From: Diadema setosum
Taxonomy: Eukaryota; Echinodermata; Echinoidea; Diadematoida; Diadematidae
Length of the DNA: 64,000 nucleotides
Assembly: GCF_964275005.1 (NCBI RefSeq)
Contig: NC_092704.1
Coordinates: forward strand, 9,486,371-9,550,370
Direction: 5' to 3'
Of this stretch, positions 33,701-45,488 are shown piece after piece. The position numbers were made by a program, and so were the translations under genes. The notes beneath the pieces were generated by a model that was not told where the DNA came from, searched no databases, and was given only the letters and a program-made list of their open reading frames with translations. The stretch's first letter is position 1, and each line of letters opens with the position of its first letter.

Positions 33701-34738
33701 ATTCAATAAGCATTTATTAAAAGCAAACAAATACACACTTCAGAGACTAGAGATGACATATTTATGTATGGTATTACATCATTATCTTATTATTCATATC
33801 GACATTAACTGGCAATAGACTCTGGCAATGTCAGTGGTTGGAGTTCAGAAGCTATGATTGTATCACAAAAGTCATTTTCATCGGGTACACGTCACGAGTA
33901 CGACAACCCACAAATCATACAGCCCAAGAGTCATACAGCCCATGAGTCATACAGTCCACGAGTCGACACTGAACAAATTAAGGCCCACGAGACCGACACA
34001 TTAAGAACCCTGATGTAATGTCGAACTGGTGGGTCGTTTTTACCTATATAGTGTTGAACTCATGGGCCTTTTTTGCCAGGTGTCCAACTCGTGGGCCTCG
34101 TTTGTCTAGTGACAGACTCATGGGCCTTATTAGCTTAGTGTCGAACTCATGGGCTGTATGACTCGTGGGTTTGAGGACTCATGGACCCTTATTCAATGTA
34201 GAACTTTTGGGCCGTATGACTCGTGGGTGTCGGTCTCGTGGGATGACTCTTCTTCATCGGCAGGAGTGAGAAATAACGAGGATTCATAGTGAACGTGTTC
34301 AGAAATTATGGTCAGTAAAACCGTCAACATCGGTCTCAGTTGAGGCTAACTCGGGTGGCCATTTTCTCTGATTTTCAGCCACCTTGGTTCTCGATAAATG
34401 TTCAGAGATCGCCTTACCATTTTGCCGATGGTTGTACTACTCAAGAGTTCCTTGATGCTATCCGGGTGGTTTAACATAACCATCGGCTTCCATCCAACCC
34501 ACACCGCCAGCAGTCTGCGGTATTTCTTCACGGCTTCTTGCTCCCAAACAAATCCCGGCTCGTTGAACCCCGGGTCGCGGATGTTTCCATAGAACCAGTG
34601 TGGCTTGGGCCCGGGAAGATGTCGTCGGATATACGCTAGACGGCGAAGAGTAGCGACCAGTGACAAGAGAAACTGGACAATCTTGAAACCAAAGAAGGAT
34701 AAAGCAACAGTTCCCAAAATGGTCGTAATGAACGACAT
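27645..34738 (-). CDS. Cytochrome P450 gene A, CYP4-clan-like, seven exons, apparently intact
   Basis: Exons (minus strand, 5' to 3'): 34738-34418, 33665-33525, 32910-32717, 32187-32043, 31149-31057, 30609-30458 and 28083-27645. All junctions are GT-AG and phases match, giving 494 residues, the usual length. An N-terminal membrane anchor (about 4-32) and the hinge LPGPKP point to the ER membrane. Landmarks: WxxxR (W129, R133), I-helix AGADT (305-309), ExxR (E364, R367), PDRF (418-421) and haem loop FSAGQRNCIG with ligand Cys444. Such enzymes use O2 and electrons from P450 reductase to hydroxylate lipophilic substrates; fatty-acid or eicosanoid substrates are typical of the CYP4 clan, but the substrate here is unknown. 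The CYP4 I-helix Glu is absent (FAGADT). Start at MSFITTILG was chosen because gene B shares it. No confident promoter was identified. Confidence 0.93.
28084..30457 (-). other. P450 gene A intron 6, with sequence absent from gene B
   Basis: The part at 28240-28620 matches gene B intron 6 (40830-41160: GATTATTTGCCATTT, GCACTGTTTCTTTT, CACATTCTTGTGCAC). The stretch of about 28650-30200 has no counterpart there and contains a GC-rich patch (29060-29420) and an oligo-T at 29549. Open readings in it (29063-29534, 29587-29899) have no recognised family. Confidence 0.55.
30458..30609 (-). CDS. P450 gene A exon 6 (I-helix; residues 299-348)
   Basis: VNVFIFAGADTSSSALTWFF to RDDDNVT; 152 bp. The oxygen-activating Thr309 is present. 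Donor ATT/GTAAGTG, phase 2. Confidence 0.92.
31057..31149 (-). CDS. P450 gene A exon 5 (residues 268-298)
   Basis: PQENVLDFLDTLLLSRDSDG then EGLTDKEIRDE; 93 bp. Corresponds to the DFIDxLLLSKDEDG ... DEDIRAE region just before the I-helix in CYP4 proteins. Confidence 0.9.
32043..32187 (-). CDS. P450 gene A exon 4 (to residue 267)
   Basis: Completes Arg219, then MYTPLMLYDFVFRLSPKHKV to KYAMEKE; 145 bp. Residue 240 is Trp (TGG), the codon that is TGA in gene B. Acceptor CCATCAG/AATG, donor GAG/GTGAG. Confidence 0.9.
32717..32910 (-). CDS. P450 gene A exon 3 (residues 155-218 plus split codon)
   Basis: TADVLVNKLLKAADLGE to SVLTY; 194 bp, as in gene B. Acceptor CTGTAG/ACT, donor CAG/GTATCA. Ends in phase 2. 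Confidence 0.9.
33525..33665 (-). CDS. P450 gene A exon 2 (residues 108-154)
   Basis: GDEYKAFKEW to VATINE, with the C-helix WKRHRRLMTPSFHF that contacts a haem propionate. The 141 bp length is identical in gene B. Flanks TTTTAAG/GGT and GAG/GTTTGT. Confidence 0.93.
33890..34250. repeat. Word-repeat element, ACTCGTGGGCC / GGCCCACGAGT, in P450 gene A intron 1
   Basis: The left third has CATACAGCCCA(A/T)GAGT and GGCCCACGAG; the right part has the inverted forms ACTCRTGGGCC and GGGC(C/T)GTATGACTCGTGGG, five or more times, joined by GTGTCGAACTC. The arms face each other, so the whole can fold back. It is not seen in gene B intron 1. Confidence 0.75.
34418..34738 (-). CDS. P450 gene A exon 1 (residues 1-107)
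   Basis: Membrane anchor, basic RRLAYIRR stretch, LPGPKPHWFYGN hinge and first beta-sheet region, ending IGKM before donor ATG/GTAAGG. The frame is open upstream of the Met too, but that part includes a (CA)n run and is not conserved in gene B. Confidence 0.93.
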
Positions 34739-34855
34739 TATGATGACGTCCACAGCCTTTACAAAAACGCACCTGGATCCACCAAAATTCACGAGCACTT
34801 GTTTTGCTGTGTGTGAACGTGTATAGTGTATTATCATAACACGTATTACATATAA

Positions 34856-34907
<52 letters not shown>

Positions 34908-36112
34908 CTACATATCTGTGAGTGTGTTTTGTCCGTTTCTAGACCGCACCTTTGGATGGAGGTGACTTGTATGTCATGGAGCCCTTGGCAAAGTTCAAAG
35001 TGCGTTTTTATGTTTGTGCAAGTGGGAGCATAAACATATCTATTCTTTCGTCCTTGGGGGAAAATGCTCTGCACTTTGAGAGAAAAGAAAAAAACAATCG
35101 CAAACCAACAACACACAGTTCACTCCATTATACTTTCTTTTTTGTCTGACAAATGGAGTGAACGCCAATTGAATGAATGATTAAACATGACAAAATGGAA
35201 AAGATATCCGGCTGTCCAATCAGCATATTGTTATGTTTATATTGGTAGGCATGCCATAGGAAAGCTAATTTGTTTTACGCACATTACCAAAGCAGACGTC
35301 TCGAGAGAACATAAGAGAAATGTAGACATAAAACTCTTCCTACTGAACAGGGATAACAGCTAATTACTGTAGCTTAAGACTATGCACATAAAAATGTTCT
35401 GTCCCTTTTGAAACAGATTATTTTTTCCCTCAAGATGTGTTAAAAAACTGTCACTGCCATCGTTGAAACGTCTTTAGTTCTACTCAAAAATTTGAAGTGC
35501 TCCCGTGGTTCCAACAATCTCCACTCACTAGACAACGCATAGAGAGAGAAAAGGGGTATCTTGCATGATTACATCTTATCTGAAGCGTGATAGCAGCAAG
35601 GCAGAATGCCGTACGAGATTCAGAGGTGAAAGCATAGAGAAAATTAAGCTACACATAAGTTACTTTGTAGGCTACGTAAAGAATGTACAACATACAGACA
35701 TAAGCCGCATTCAGACACATAAATGAACGGTTTTTGCACTGCGATGCTAAACTCGAGTTTCAAATAGCATGTGTAATAAGTGGCACTAGAAAAGTGACAT
35801 CTTATGCACAGGGATTTCTTTGAATTTGCAGCAGATTAAAAAAGAAATGTCAGGAGGCAGAAGTGAAGGGAAGGAGCTGATAGTCTGTTAAATGCCAGCC
35901 GTTTTTATAATAAAGTTTTCTGTCCTGAACGCCCTGTCGAAGAGACTATTCATCCCTGACAAGATGCGAAGTTTGCAAGGTCAAGGCGCAGGTTAATTCA
36001 ACACGACTCCCCAACAATGTTTTCTTCTGTCCCATCCACTCCGCGGGTTCGCACTAACCTTGTAACCTCTTCTAACCCAAGGAAAGGAAAGAGAGCGAAG
36101 TTACTGGGGTAG
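34739..36112 (-). promoter_or_regulatory. 5' flank of P450 gene A, conserved with gene B
   Basis: Sequence at 34739-35280 aligns with 47692-48230 upstream of gene B (GTCCGTTTCTAGACCGCACC, GAAAATGCTCTGCACTTTGA, AACCAACAACACACA, GTCCAATCAG, CATGCCA). The duplication therefore included the promoter region. Gene A carries a (TG)n run at 34856-34903 that is much shorter in gene B. No confident TATA box was found. Confidence 0.55.
34856..34903 (+). repeat. (TG)n microsatellite
   Basis: Pure dinucleotide run about 120 bp upstream of the gene A start codon. Confidence 0.95.
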
Positions 36113-36137
36113 ACCCAGGGAGGTCACCTCCCTGGGT
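36113..36137. repeat. Perfect hairpin ACCCAGGGAGGT-C-ACCTCCCTGGGT
   Basis: Twelve-base perfect arms around a single C. The same GGGAGGTGA/TCACCTCCC core recurs at 13682 and at 52453-52522. Nearby, a block with GTGTGCAAA(A)GCGATG, CTATTCAT and TCCTGGACT occurs twice (about 36155-36205 and 36210-36255). Confidence 0.85.
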
Positions 36138-37123
36138 ATAGACTATAGTCACGATAGTGTGCAAAAGCGATGTACGTAAGCTATTCATATCCTGGACTTG
36201 GGAAGACTATAGTGTGCAAAGCGATGGATGTACGCTATTCATGTCCTGGACTGATCGAGTATTTAAAGTGAGGACAAAGTAAAGACATCAGTGGCTGGTA
36301 TCCAAAGTCTAACATTGTCATTAATTTTCATCTAAGCGTGATGTCATTTCCATCTCATGTCTGAAATGTTTGAATCAATCAAGCTTTGAAATTCTTGTGA
36401 GTCAAACTTCGATCGTACAGTTTTGGTTGAGACCTCACTTCTCTTTTCTAACATTTTTTTTTTTTTTTTTGGTGAGATAATGAAACACACCTTATGAAAT
36501 ATGAAATAGCATGTAATTCCAAGAGGAATTCATCGTTTATTTTATGAAAATTGGTTTGAAATGGCTGAGATATCCAAAAAAGAGCGATTGTAATAAAAGG
36601 TGGGACCCACCTTTTATTATGATCGCTTTGTTTTACTTTGTTTTCCAAAACTGATTTTCATCAAATAAACTTTGAATTCATCTTAGAATAGTATGCTGTG
36701 TGCTATTTCATAAGTTGATTTTTGGTATCTCGCAAAAAAGTTAAGAGCCCAATCCTCATCTCCACCAATACGATACCATCCCATTAAAGCCACTATTTAC
36801 TTTTTGCAGATGGAAAAAATAGTTCTAAAATATGAGTTACGGTTAGAAACAACTAATGTAAATATGTTAATCAGTATAACCAATATTAAGTAGTATGTGA
36901 TAACTCGATCATTTTTGTAATCAGTGCTCCCAATGGTAACCAGCGGCTTTAAATAGGCACTTCATTCATAACGTTCAAGTTGATTTGAAGTGGAAAAAGT
37001 AAAGTCTGTATGGCAAACTGAAGAATGAAAGTAAACTATCAAAATATAGCCAGATAGTCAGAGGTATAATTCAATCCTATTCATATATAAACTTGTTTTA
37101 TTTCATGAACAAGAGACATATAA

Positions 37124-37128
37124 ACAAC

Positions 37129-37181
<53 letters not shown>

Positions 37182-37245
37182 TAATAATAACAATAATAAT
37201 AATAATAATAATAATGATAATAATAATGATAATAATAATAATGAA
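37124..37245 (+). repeat. (AAT)n microsatellite
   Basis: ATA/AAT trinucleotide run with scattered C and G. On the minus strand it follows the LINE 3' region at 37390-37870 and may have grown from that element's tail. Poly-Asn and poly-Ile readings here are artefacts. Confidence 0.93.
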
Positions 37246-37389
37246 TACAGCATTTGTAGTGTGCCATCGATCTAGTGGCCTATCCTGAGGCGCAGAGGGA
37301 CATATAAAGAGAATAACATACATTATATAGTTGTACATATGAAAGTTGAAGAAAAAGGAAGAGATAGAAATATTATAATACACCCGGTA

Positions 37390-37870
37390 AGCAATTCAAC
37401 AAATAATCAACCAAAGCAAGATGCGAACTGTAATATGTCTTCAAATGATTTTTAAATGTTTCAGTGGTTTCTACTGATCGGATTCTCAATGGAAGAGCAT
37501 TCCAGAGAGATTGGGCTGCAGATATAAAAGCTTTTTCTCCGAGAGTCGAGATTGATCTTTTGACTGTTAATTGTTAACTATTGCATGTACGGAGATTTCT
37601 GCCGGGGACATAAATATTCCGAAACAAGGTCTTGCAAATATTTTGGAGTTGAAGAATGCACTGCTTTCCATGTATGGAGCAGAATTCTAAACTCTATCCT
37701 TTTGGATACTGGTAGACAGTGAAGATTTTTAAGAACTGGGGTAATGCTGGAGGAGAGAGACGTTCCACTGAAGACCCGAGCAGCAGAGTTTTGATACATG
37801 AAATAGTGTTGCAATAAGCAAAGATTTTCCAACGATTCATCAGTTACAAGAACTGTTTGACAATTTTTGA
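37390..37870 (-). mobile_element. LINE (CR1/L2-like) ORF2 C-terminal fragment
   Basis: Minus-strand reading: MYQNSAARVFSGTSLSSSIT, PVLKNLHCLPVSKRIEFRIL, LHTWKAVHSSTPKYLQDL, then, after a frame change, LGEKAFISAAQSLWNALPLR and ETTETFKNHLKTYY. These are the standard QNxAARL, HITPxLxxLHWLPVxxRI, FKILLLTxKALH and AFxxAAPxLWNSLP blocks at the end of CR1/L2-type ORF2. The RT core is missing. Confidence 0.88.
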
Positions 37871-38439
37871 AGCATATAATAAAAAAACAAACAAAGTTCA
37901 AATTACAATTTATTTGCTTGGGTTTACTTGTTGTTTATGAAATTACAAGATGTTACTGTCACATCTTTTGGAAGTAAGTGTTCAATTAGTAATGCGGGCG
38001 TGATAAATATAAATGTTGTATTTCCCTAGTACAGTGGTACTGAACACTGAAGGGTCCAGAAAATTCCCTGGCGTACCTTCCACTGAAGCAGTACCCTACC
38101 TATTCGAGGAGGCATGTACATAACGAACATGCACTTTTAATTGGATGCTTTGATATCGCAAACGTTCGATGATTATGAATTGAGCCCACGCTATGGGTAC
38201 CCATTCTATATAGGTGACTCTTACCATTTAGGCCTATTATACTGAGGCTAATATTTGGAGCGTCCTCGTACCGTAGGCCTACGTGTCGGAAACCCTTTCG
38301 AGAAGCGGTCTCTTGTCTGTTTCCCATGATACTGGTCGGGCAGCCCGCCCAAATCAGGCCCTGACTGGCTCCGTTTCCATGGCAAACGAGTTCCCCCTCC
38401 ATTATCTTTGTCTTTGATGTGACCATATGTATATAATAC

Positions 38440-38935
38440 AAATAAAGAATGTTTATGAGTGCAATGGAGAGAATATTTCATGAGGTGAAAGATGAAATGA
38501 TCCATTCAACGAGGTGCAGCCGAGTTTGAATGGATCAAACTTTCATCTTTCACCGAATGAAATATTCTGTCCATTGCACGAATGAAAAACATTTATTATT
38601 TGTTTTATACAACGCCTAAAATAGATCCTTGTGATATTTTGATGTTTTATTAATTTAGAAACAAGAGAGAATCTGAGATCCCGAGAGTGCTCACTGAGAG
38701 CTTTATGCTAGCGCGCTGTCGGATCTACACACTGCAAACGCAAGCGTTTTACGCGCGTGCGGTGCCGGGCTCTCAGCGAGCGTGCAATGCTATGGAGCAA
38801 ATCGTATGGATCCAGAATTGAACCGCAAATGGTACGGATGATGGCGTCATAGTGAAATGGGCCGAATGATCAATGTCAAACAACAAATCAAATGACAAGG
38901 ATCTCTTCAGGCGTTATATAAATATTATGATACAT
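38440..38935 (+). repeat. Interspersed repeat with GAGGTGCAGCCGAG / GGGCTCTCAGCG blocks (partner 60230-60480)
   Basis: 38750-38935 (CGGGCTCTCAGCGAGCGTGC, GAGCAAATCGTATGGATCCA, GTACGGATGATGGCGTCATA, GACAAGGATCT, AGGCGTTAT) aligns with 60245-60415. 38500-38560 holds TTCAACGAGGTGCAGCCGAG inside an imperfect palindrome (GTGAAAGATGAAATGATCCA / TGGATCAAACTTTCATCTTT). The two sites are one family in different arrangements. Confidence 0.6.
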
Positions 38936-38997
38936 ACATACATACATACACACATAAATACAAACATACATACATACATACATACATACATACATAA
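38931..38997 (+). repeat. (CATA)n microsatellite
   Basis: CATACATA run with a few variant units. Confidence 0.9.
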
Positions 38998-40361
38998 TAC
39001 ACAATACATGTGAGGTAAAATGATGACGAAGGATGCCACCGGTTGAGATAGGGAGAATAGTTTATTTAGAGTACAGAATAACTCAAGTCAATTAAATTTG
39101 ATTCAACTTTATTTTTACATAATGGGGTCCTCTGTGGGTGTGGTCTTTTACCGTCTTCCGCTGATCCAAAGGGTACACAATGTTAAGTGGTGGAATTCTT
39201 GCTGGGTGTGGTACCAGGGTCCATATGGGGGGGGGGGGGGGAATGAATTCAATGTAACCAGAATCAGATTGCATAATGTGTTAGCAAATTGTTAATTGCT
39301 GATGGTAATAGTATTAGGTAGTAACTACAGATTTCAGAACGATGTAGTTGCACAGCTTAATTAGCTACTTTTCGTATGCGTACAAATTATGTATGTATTA
39401 TAATTTATATAAGTATACATATGAATATGAGTGAGTATATGCGTGCGTATGTGTTTTTTTTTTTAATACTGTCTTTATAGGTACATGACGAAAGTCTACT
39501 CACTAAAACTGCAAGGGGTTAAACTTGTCTAAATGTTCATTTTTCAAACTCAAAGTATGGTTTACTGCAGGACGATGCTATATGTTGGTATGATACCAGA
39601 GATGCAATGGGCAAGCGCCTCTAGCGGCGATGAAATTTGAGAAGGATTTCGGTCTCTGGCTTGGTGACGATCTTATAGATGGGCAGCGAGTCTTTGACCA
39701 GGCTGACGCTGAACCGACGGAAGACTCGTGCCGCAGTTAGTCGGAGCACCTCCATGGCGAATTGCTGCCCGATGCAGTTCCGTTGTCCAGCCGAAAATGG
39801 GACGAAAGCGAAGGGGTCTCGCTTCTCGACGTTGGCCCTCTCGAAGCGGTCAGGTTTGAAGTCCATGTGGTCGTCACCCCACACATCTGGATTGTGGTGG
39901 ATCTGGTAGCTGTGCACCATTACTTCGGTCCCCGTGGGAATGGTGAATCCATTCACCTTAAGCGGTTCTTTGAGTACGCGGAAGGGCGGGACGTGTACAC
40001 CCTAATCGATTCTCGAAGGCATTGAGTCGTATAGGTAAGTTCGTTGAGGTCATTGCTGGCAAAATGAATGTATAGGAAAAGGAACAGATCGGTTAATTCA
40101 GTTTTAAAACAATTATCAGAACAGATACTTAAATAAATAAGTAAATGGTTCAAGAAGAGCGACAGAATAAGATAAGATAAAATCTAAGAAACATTAGTGA
40201 TCAAACGTGTTTTTTTTTCCCTAAACCCCTTTTACACTTACGCAGATCGCGTAACAGATCACACCGGATTCAGCTTCAACTACACTGTATGTTGTCTCCA
40301 CCTTGACCGTGTAAATACCGGGAGGCATCCGGCGTGATTCTTGGCGTACTGACATGTCCGT

Positions 40362-40398
40362 GGAAAAAACAAAAAACAAAAAACAAAAAACAAAAAAC
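40362..40398 (+). repeat. (CAAAAAA)n run
   Basis: Five heptamers at the left edge of the gene B intron 6 insert; could be a retroposon tail or simple repeat. Confidence 0.8.
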
Positions 40399-40708
40399 GA
40401 AGTACTAGTACCGAAGTACTAGTATCCGAGCCACTCCGTCGACACCGGGGGTCTGTATTTATAACATCGACTTGAAATTCTCTGTATTTTAACAATACGA
40501 GTGAATAATGACAGTGTAACTGTCATGTGGAGGACAATGATGTACGTACCTTTCACCATTTACATGAAGACAAGAGGCGTGCCAAGATGCCTTCGGTAAG
40601 ATGCGGAAGAAGTCGAAGGGCACACAAAAAAAAAAACAACCCACCAACAACAACACATCCACATTCGAATGTATTCGGCAGCTATACACGATACACGGTA
40701 CACGGTAC

Positions 40709-40807
40709 CTTTAAATCAAGGAAGGTTTCTTCAGCAGTGAACTCCGCAATGAAAACTTCCCCGGCAGGTGCGTCAAGGATCATGTCAGACGGACGCTCGG
40801 TGTTTAT
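40709..40807 (-). CDS. Exon-like 99 bp insert in P450 gene B intron 6
   Basis: Minus-strand reading of 33 codons, INTERPSDMILDAPAG to EETFLDLK, between an acceptor TTACCAG and a donor AAG/GTACCG, phase 0. A second exon-like piece follows at about 40595-40551 (ASWHASCLHVNGE, donor AAAG/GTACGT). Neither resembles a P450, and the about 500 bp around them (40310-40820) is absent from gene A intron 6. The composition looks coding (few low-complexity words, GC-rich third bases). It may be a fragment of an unrelated gene carried in; family unknown. The plus strand is also open here (40527-40814), which weakens the case. Confidence 0.35.
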
Positions 40808-43800
40808 CTGGTAATGCAAGAGATGGCAAGGATGATCCCTGACTGATAGTCCGGGATGATTTAGATGCTATCCGTGAAAGTGTAAAGTGGTTGCAGTCAC
40901 GTAACATGGGTTTTAATGTAATCGCGAATTATGATGATTATTTGCCATTTACTGTAAAGATTCACGGGATTAAAAATAACAAATGCACTGTTTCTTTTTG
41001 TTTGGATAGTGAACGGACGTGCAGCCTCTTTATTTGTCACCTCTGATTTCAGAGGGAAGACGAATAGGGCAATATGAGATAAAACCTTATTCAGATATAC
41101 ACGTTTACTGCCACATTCTTGTGCACTTTTGTGGAAGGAAGATTGAATACACGGAAATAGAATATTTCAGTCATGTAAACCATGCTATGCCTTTGAGCCT
41201 CTCACACTTACTATGTCACGTTGTCGTCATCTCGGCCCGCAAACACTCGGTCGATCTCCTCCTGAACCCGGGCTTGTTCCTCGGGATGTTTGGCCATAAC
41301 GCGGAAGAACCATGTGAGGGCGCTCGATGAGGTGTCTGCTCCAGCAAGGATGAACAAGTTGACCTGATACAATAGAAACAGTTTGCAGATCCACAAGTTG
41401 AATTTTGTTGTCATTGATACGTTTATCTAATGTCATGATTGTGGAAGATGGTTGGTCGAAAAAAGGATAAATATCGAACTTCGTACCCAAATTTGACGCA
41501 CTAAGAGATTAAAAAAAAAAAAAACTTTTATACTATTTCTGCGTTGCTTTATCCTAATTCCTCAAACACAGTATACAAAGACGTCTATACATTGCATTCT
41601 CTTGTTCAATAACTTCGATTTCTTTATCAGAAACTTATCTCATTTCTTCTAATCTTTTTCATACAAGAATGTAATACAAAGTCAACTGACGAAAGTTATC
41701 GAATAGTAATGTGTGAATTTACTGGTTGAATACTTGGAAATACGAAAATGACTGACTTAAATGTTTAGCTTTGTTTTTCTTGATAACACAAAATGAAGAC
41801 GACCCGGTGTCATCATGCACGTTACAATTTAAGGTTTTTCGTACCGGCTGTTCAAGAAACAACTTAAACATATCATACATAAATGTGATAGAAATGCAGG
41901 AGACCACTATCAAAAGCAGGTGACTGACAACGACAATGACCTTAGAATAACACTATTTTCTTCCTGCGATACGTTGATATTGAAACAAGAAGCCACATCA
42001 TGCTTTACAATTACGTTCCTGTTTTATTATTTGATTTATTTATTATATTTATTATATCTATTATTATTTCATTTATTGATCTTTTATATTCCAAGTTTGG
42101 GAAGGAGGGATCTGATTTACCTCATCTTTGATCTCCTTGTCACTCAGACCTTCTCCATCTGAATCTCGAGACAACAGCAACGTGTCGAGGAAATCCAGCA
42201 CATTCTCTTGGGGCTTCATACAGTGATTAAAGAGGATTAGACAACCACAAGCAAAAATAGTAATACCTTGGTCAAGGCTCGACCCACTGATTCACATACT
42301 CTCACATAACATGAATTAGCATGCTAGGACCTAACAATGACAAAAGTTGGAGCATTCAAACGGGATTTCCACCATCGAGCATGACTGTCTATTGTGTAAT
42401 TGTCATGAAGTTCAACATGGTCAACAAGTCATCAGCAAGCACTTTAGTCATTACGGAGATAAGAATTGATTTGAAAAACGATTTTTTTTTCCCCCAAAGC
42501 TTTTTATGGAACACGATAGAACAATTTAAATATAACACATGGGGACAAAAACAACGCAGCATAACAAGTATGTGGCAAATCAGTTATGAAGTGTGCATGA
42601 TAAATCATATTTGTAGACATATCTGAGGAGGGAATCACAATCAGCTCCCTTCCCTCCTTTTTTTGAATCACCCTTGATAACGAATGGCCAGTTATTAATA
42701 AAACATGATGTGTATTCTCCTAAGCTTGAATCCATAAAATCACGAATGGGCTTTTTGATCCCCAAAGAATTCCTTTTATGATTAAAGCGATATCATTAAT
42801 TCATATTCCAGAAAATAATACAACTAGCGCAACTAGCAATAAATTCCACTATCATTTCCAAACATTTCAACGGCAAATTCAAACGAAATACTAAATATGC
42901 AGCATTTACTTTTAGCACTCAGATGGACTCGAAGTTTCGTTGCATACCATTTCCGTAATTTCAACATTACAAACTACAGATGAACCCGTACAAGCTGATT
43001 TGGCCCGTCAGAAAAAGTCCTCAAAAGTTCGTCAAGAAAGACCAATAGACAAGTTCCTTAACTTACTGTGACGTCACCACTTACTTCTTTTTCCATAGCA
43101 TACTTTTGTCGCCGTTCCTTGATAATCTGCTCCTGAATACCGTGCATGTAGCGGATACCATCTTTTCATACTTTGTGTTTCGAGGACAGTCGAAAGACGA
43201 AGTCGTGCAACATCAGAGGGGTGTACATTCTGATGGATTCGTCGTTCATTTGTGAAGTTTTCATTGAAATATAGGCAAAAAGAACATTACACGTGTGAAT
43301 AATGAATGCATTGATAGACAGAAAGCATCACATTTTGGAAACGCTACAATAATATTTCTATGCTTTCATATTGTTGCCGTAGTCATATAGCAGAATTGTT
43401 AGCAATAAAAACGCTGCTAGTGACTGTCAGAGATGTTCTAGACGAGATACGAACAGATGGATAACATATTGGTCGCATAATGGGCGATGCATATATTTTT
43501 CCAGTAGAATATTCTGTTTCACCGGAATTAAGGTCAAAATGAAGATGCTGTGTTAATAATGGTAATATTAAGGTCTTTTTAAAAATCCAGGGTAGCCTCT
43601 TCATTGTTTTTCACTTGCTGCTCTACTAGAGGGCCCTGACATTATCATAACCCTAGCATTGCCAGGTACCCGTTCTGACAAATGGATAGAGAGGGTCATG
43701 GTGGGTAAAAAAAATCTTGTCCAAGGACGTAAGCCCTGGGCGGCAACCGAACTCTCCATGGTCCTCCGATTGGAAGTCGTGATTCTTATCCACTGTGGAA

Positions 43801-44925
43801 ATTAAAAAAAAATGTGAGAGCATGACATCATGAACTTAGTGATTTAAATACTCATAATGACTGATCGAGAAGTGTTTTCGAAAAAAACAAACAAACTTCA
43901 AATTGGGATAACTTCCTTATTACTTATCCGATTTTGATTATTATTATTATTATTTTTTGCACTGCTCTGCCAGGAGTTCTTTTCTCTTATGAAATTGATG
44001 AAATTTTTGAGCGGATGTCTTCTTTAAAGGAGAAAAAGAATGTATAGTGACAGTGAGGAAGCGGGAGAGGGAGCGGGAGGAAAAGGACGAGAAAGTTTAG
44101 GTAAAGTATAGTTTTCGTTGATACCTGTATGTGACAACACTATTCAACTGGTCGATGACGTTGATCATGCATGATTCTCGTTCCTGGCAATGAGACATGT
44201 ACGAGAATGCGCAGCGAAAGATGACGTCACTAGTGAAGTTTGCCACTGTTTTAGAGAGTTGAATGGATTCTCCCGAGTCAGCAGCTTTCGACAGCTTGTT
44301 CACTAGGACGTCAGCAGTCTACAGGAACAGAAAGTACATGTATCCCTATTATCAAAAGCGTGTTCTTGCAATTCGTATATTCTAGCATGGTCGTCCCTTT
44401 ACATGAGCACACGCAGAATCTGATGGACATTGAATGCGCTATTTACCGTTGTTAGTTACTAATGTTGTTATCATTATGACCATCATTATTAGTATTATTA
44501 TTATCATTATTATTATCAAATTAGATATACAATATTTCTCTAAATCGCTATAGTACAGAGAGTGTGAGTGTGTGTGGCTGGGTGTTCCAGCATGAACACT
44601 GCGAAAACAAACCTCATTTATGGTGGCGACGTATCGTTTCAGCATCTGAAAGTGAAAGGATGACGTCATAAGACGACGGTGTCTCTTCCAAATAGTTCCC
44701 TCTAGGATTCCAAGGCCCTCTGTCCATTCCTTGAATACCTTGTATTCGTCACCCTTATTGAAAAAAAAATGGATTCAGAATACATTTAGTTCAATGCACA
44801 TATTTATGAAAAGCAAACAAAAACAATATTGTACCAAGCAGAGAAGCTTTAAACTATTCAGAGACAAAGAAGATGAGTAAAGCATGATATTGCATATAGG
44901 ACCTCATGCTAGTATCTTGATACTT

Positions 44926-45488
44926 AAAGGATAAGTTCACCTTCATAGACATGTAGTTTGAGTGAATGCAGCAATATTAGTAGAACACATCAGTTAGAGT
45001 TTGAGGAAAATCGGACAATCCGTTCAAAAGTTATGAATTTTTGAAGTTTCTGCTCAGTCACGGCTAAATGAGAAGACTACTATAGCTTGTGATGTCACAT
45101 GTGTACAGCGATATAAAGAAAGAATAAAGAAAATTCAACATATTTTCACTTTTCTCGCATAACAAAAGAACACTCGACTTTCTCTCTTTTCAGAAGGCAG
45201 GGGGAATAATACTACCCTTAACATACGTCAGTAACAAGTTGAAGAAATGTGCACTTTATTCAAAAAGTATAAAGTTTTGTTATATTCTCTTTTTAATTTC
45301 GTTATATCGTTGCACGCATGTGATATCATACATTGTACTAGTCTTCTCATCTAGCAGTGACTGCGCAGATACTTTCAAAATTCATAACTTTGGAACGGAT
45401 TGTCGGATTTTCCCCAAACTTTAACTGATGTGTTCTACTAATATTATTGCATTCACTCAATCCACATGTATGAAGGTGGACTTGTCCT
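44926..45488. mobile_element. TTAA-flanked palindromic MITE, complete copy
   Basis: Inserted in gene B intron 1. TTAA at 44924-44927 and 45489-45492 (the element edge overlaps one A). The left end AGGATAAGTTCACCTTCATA and right end, inverted, AGGACAAGTCCACCTTCATA are terminal repeats, and the two halves are inverted relatives throughout: AAAATCGGACAATCCGTTCA near the left is matched by TCCGATTTTCC-type complement near the right. Diverged copies: 48590-48940 (half) and 58552-59115. Confidence 0.88.

Noticed and set aside
34739-35116. Upstream extension of P450 exon 1 (open to a Met at 35116)
   Set aside because: It reads through a (CA)n run, is not kept in gene B, and the anchor sequence starts properly at MSFITT.
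37081-37383. Poly-Asn and poly-Ile readings
   Set aside because: Microsatellite (AAT)n artefacts.
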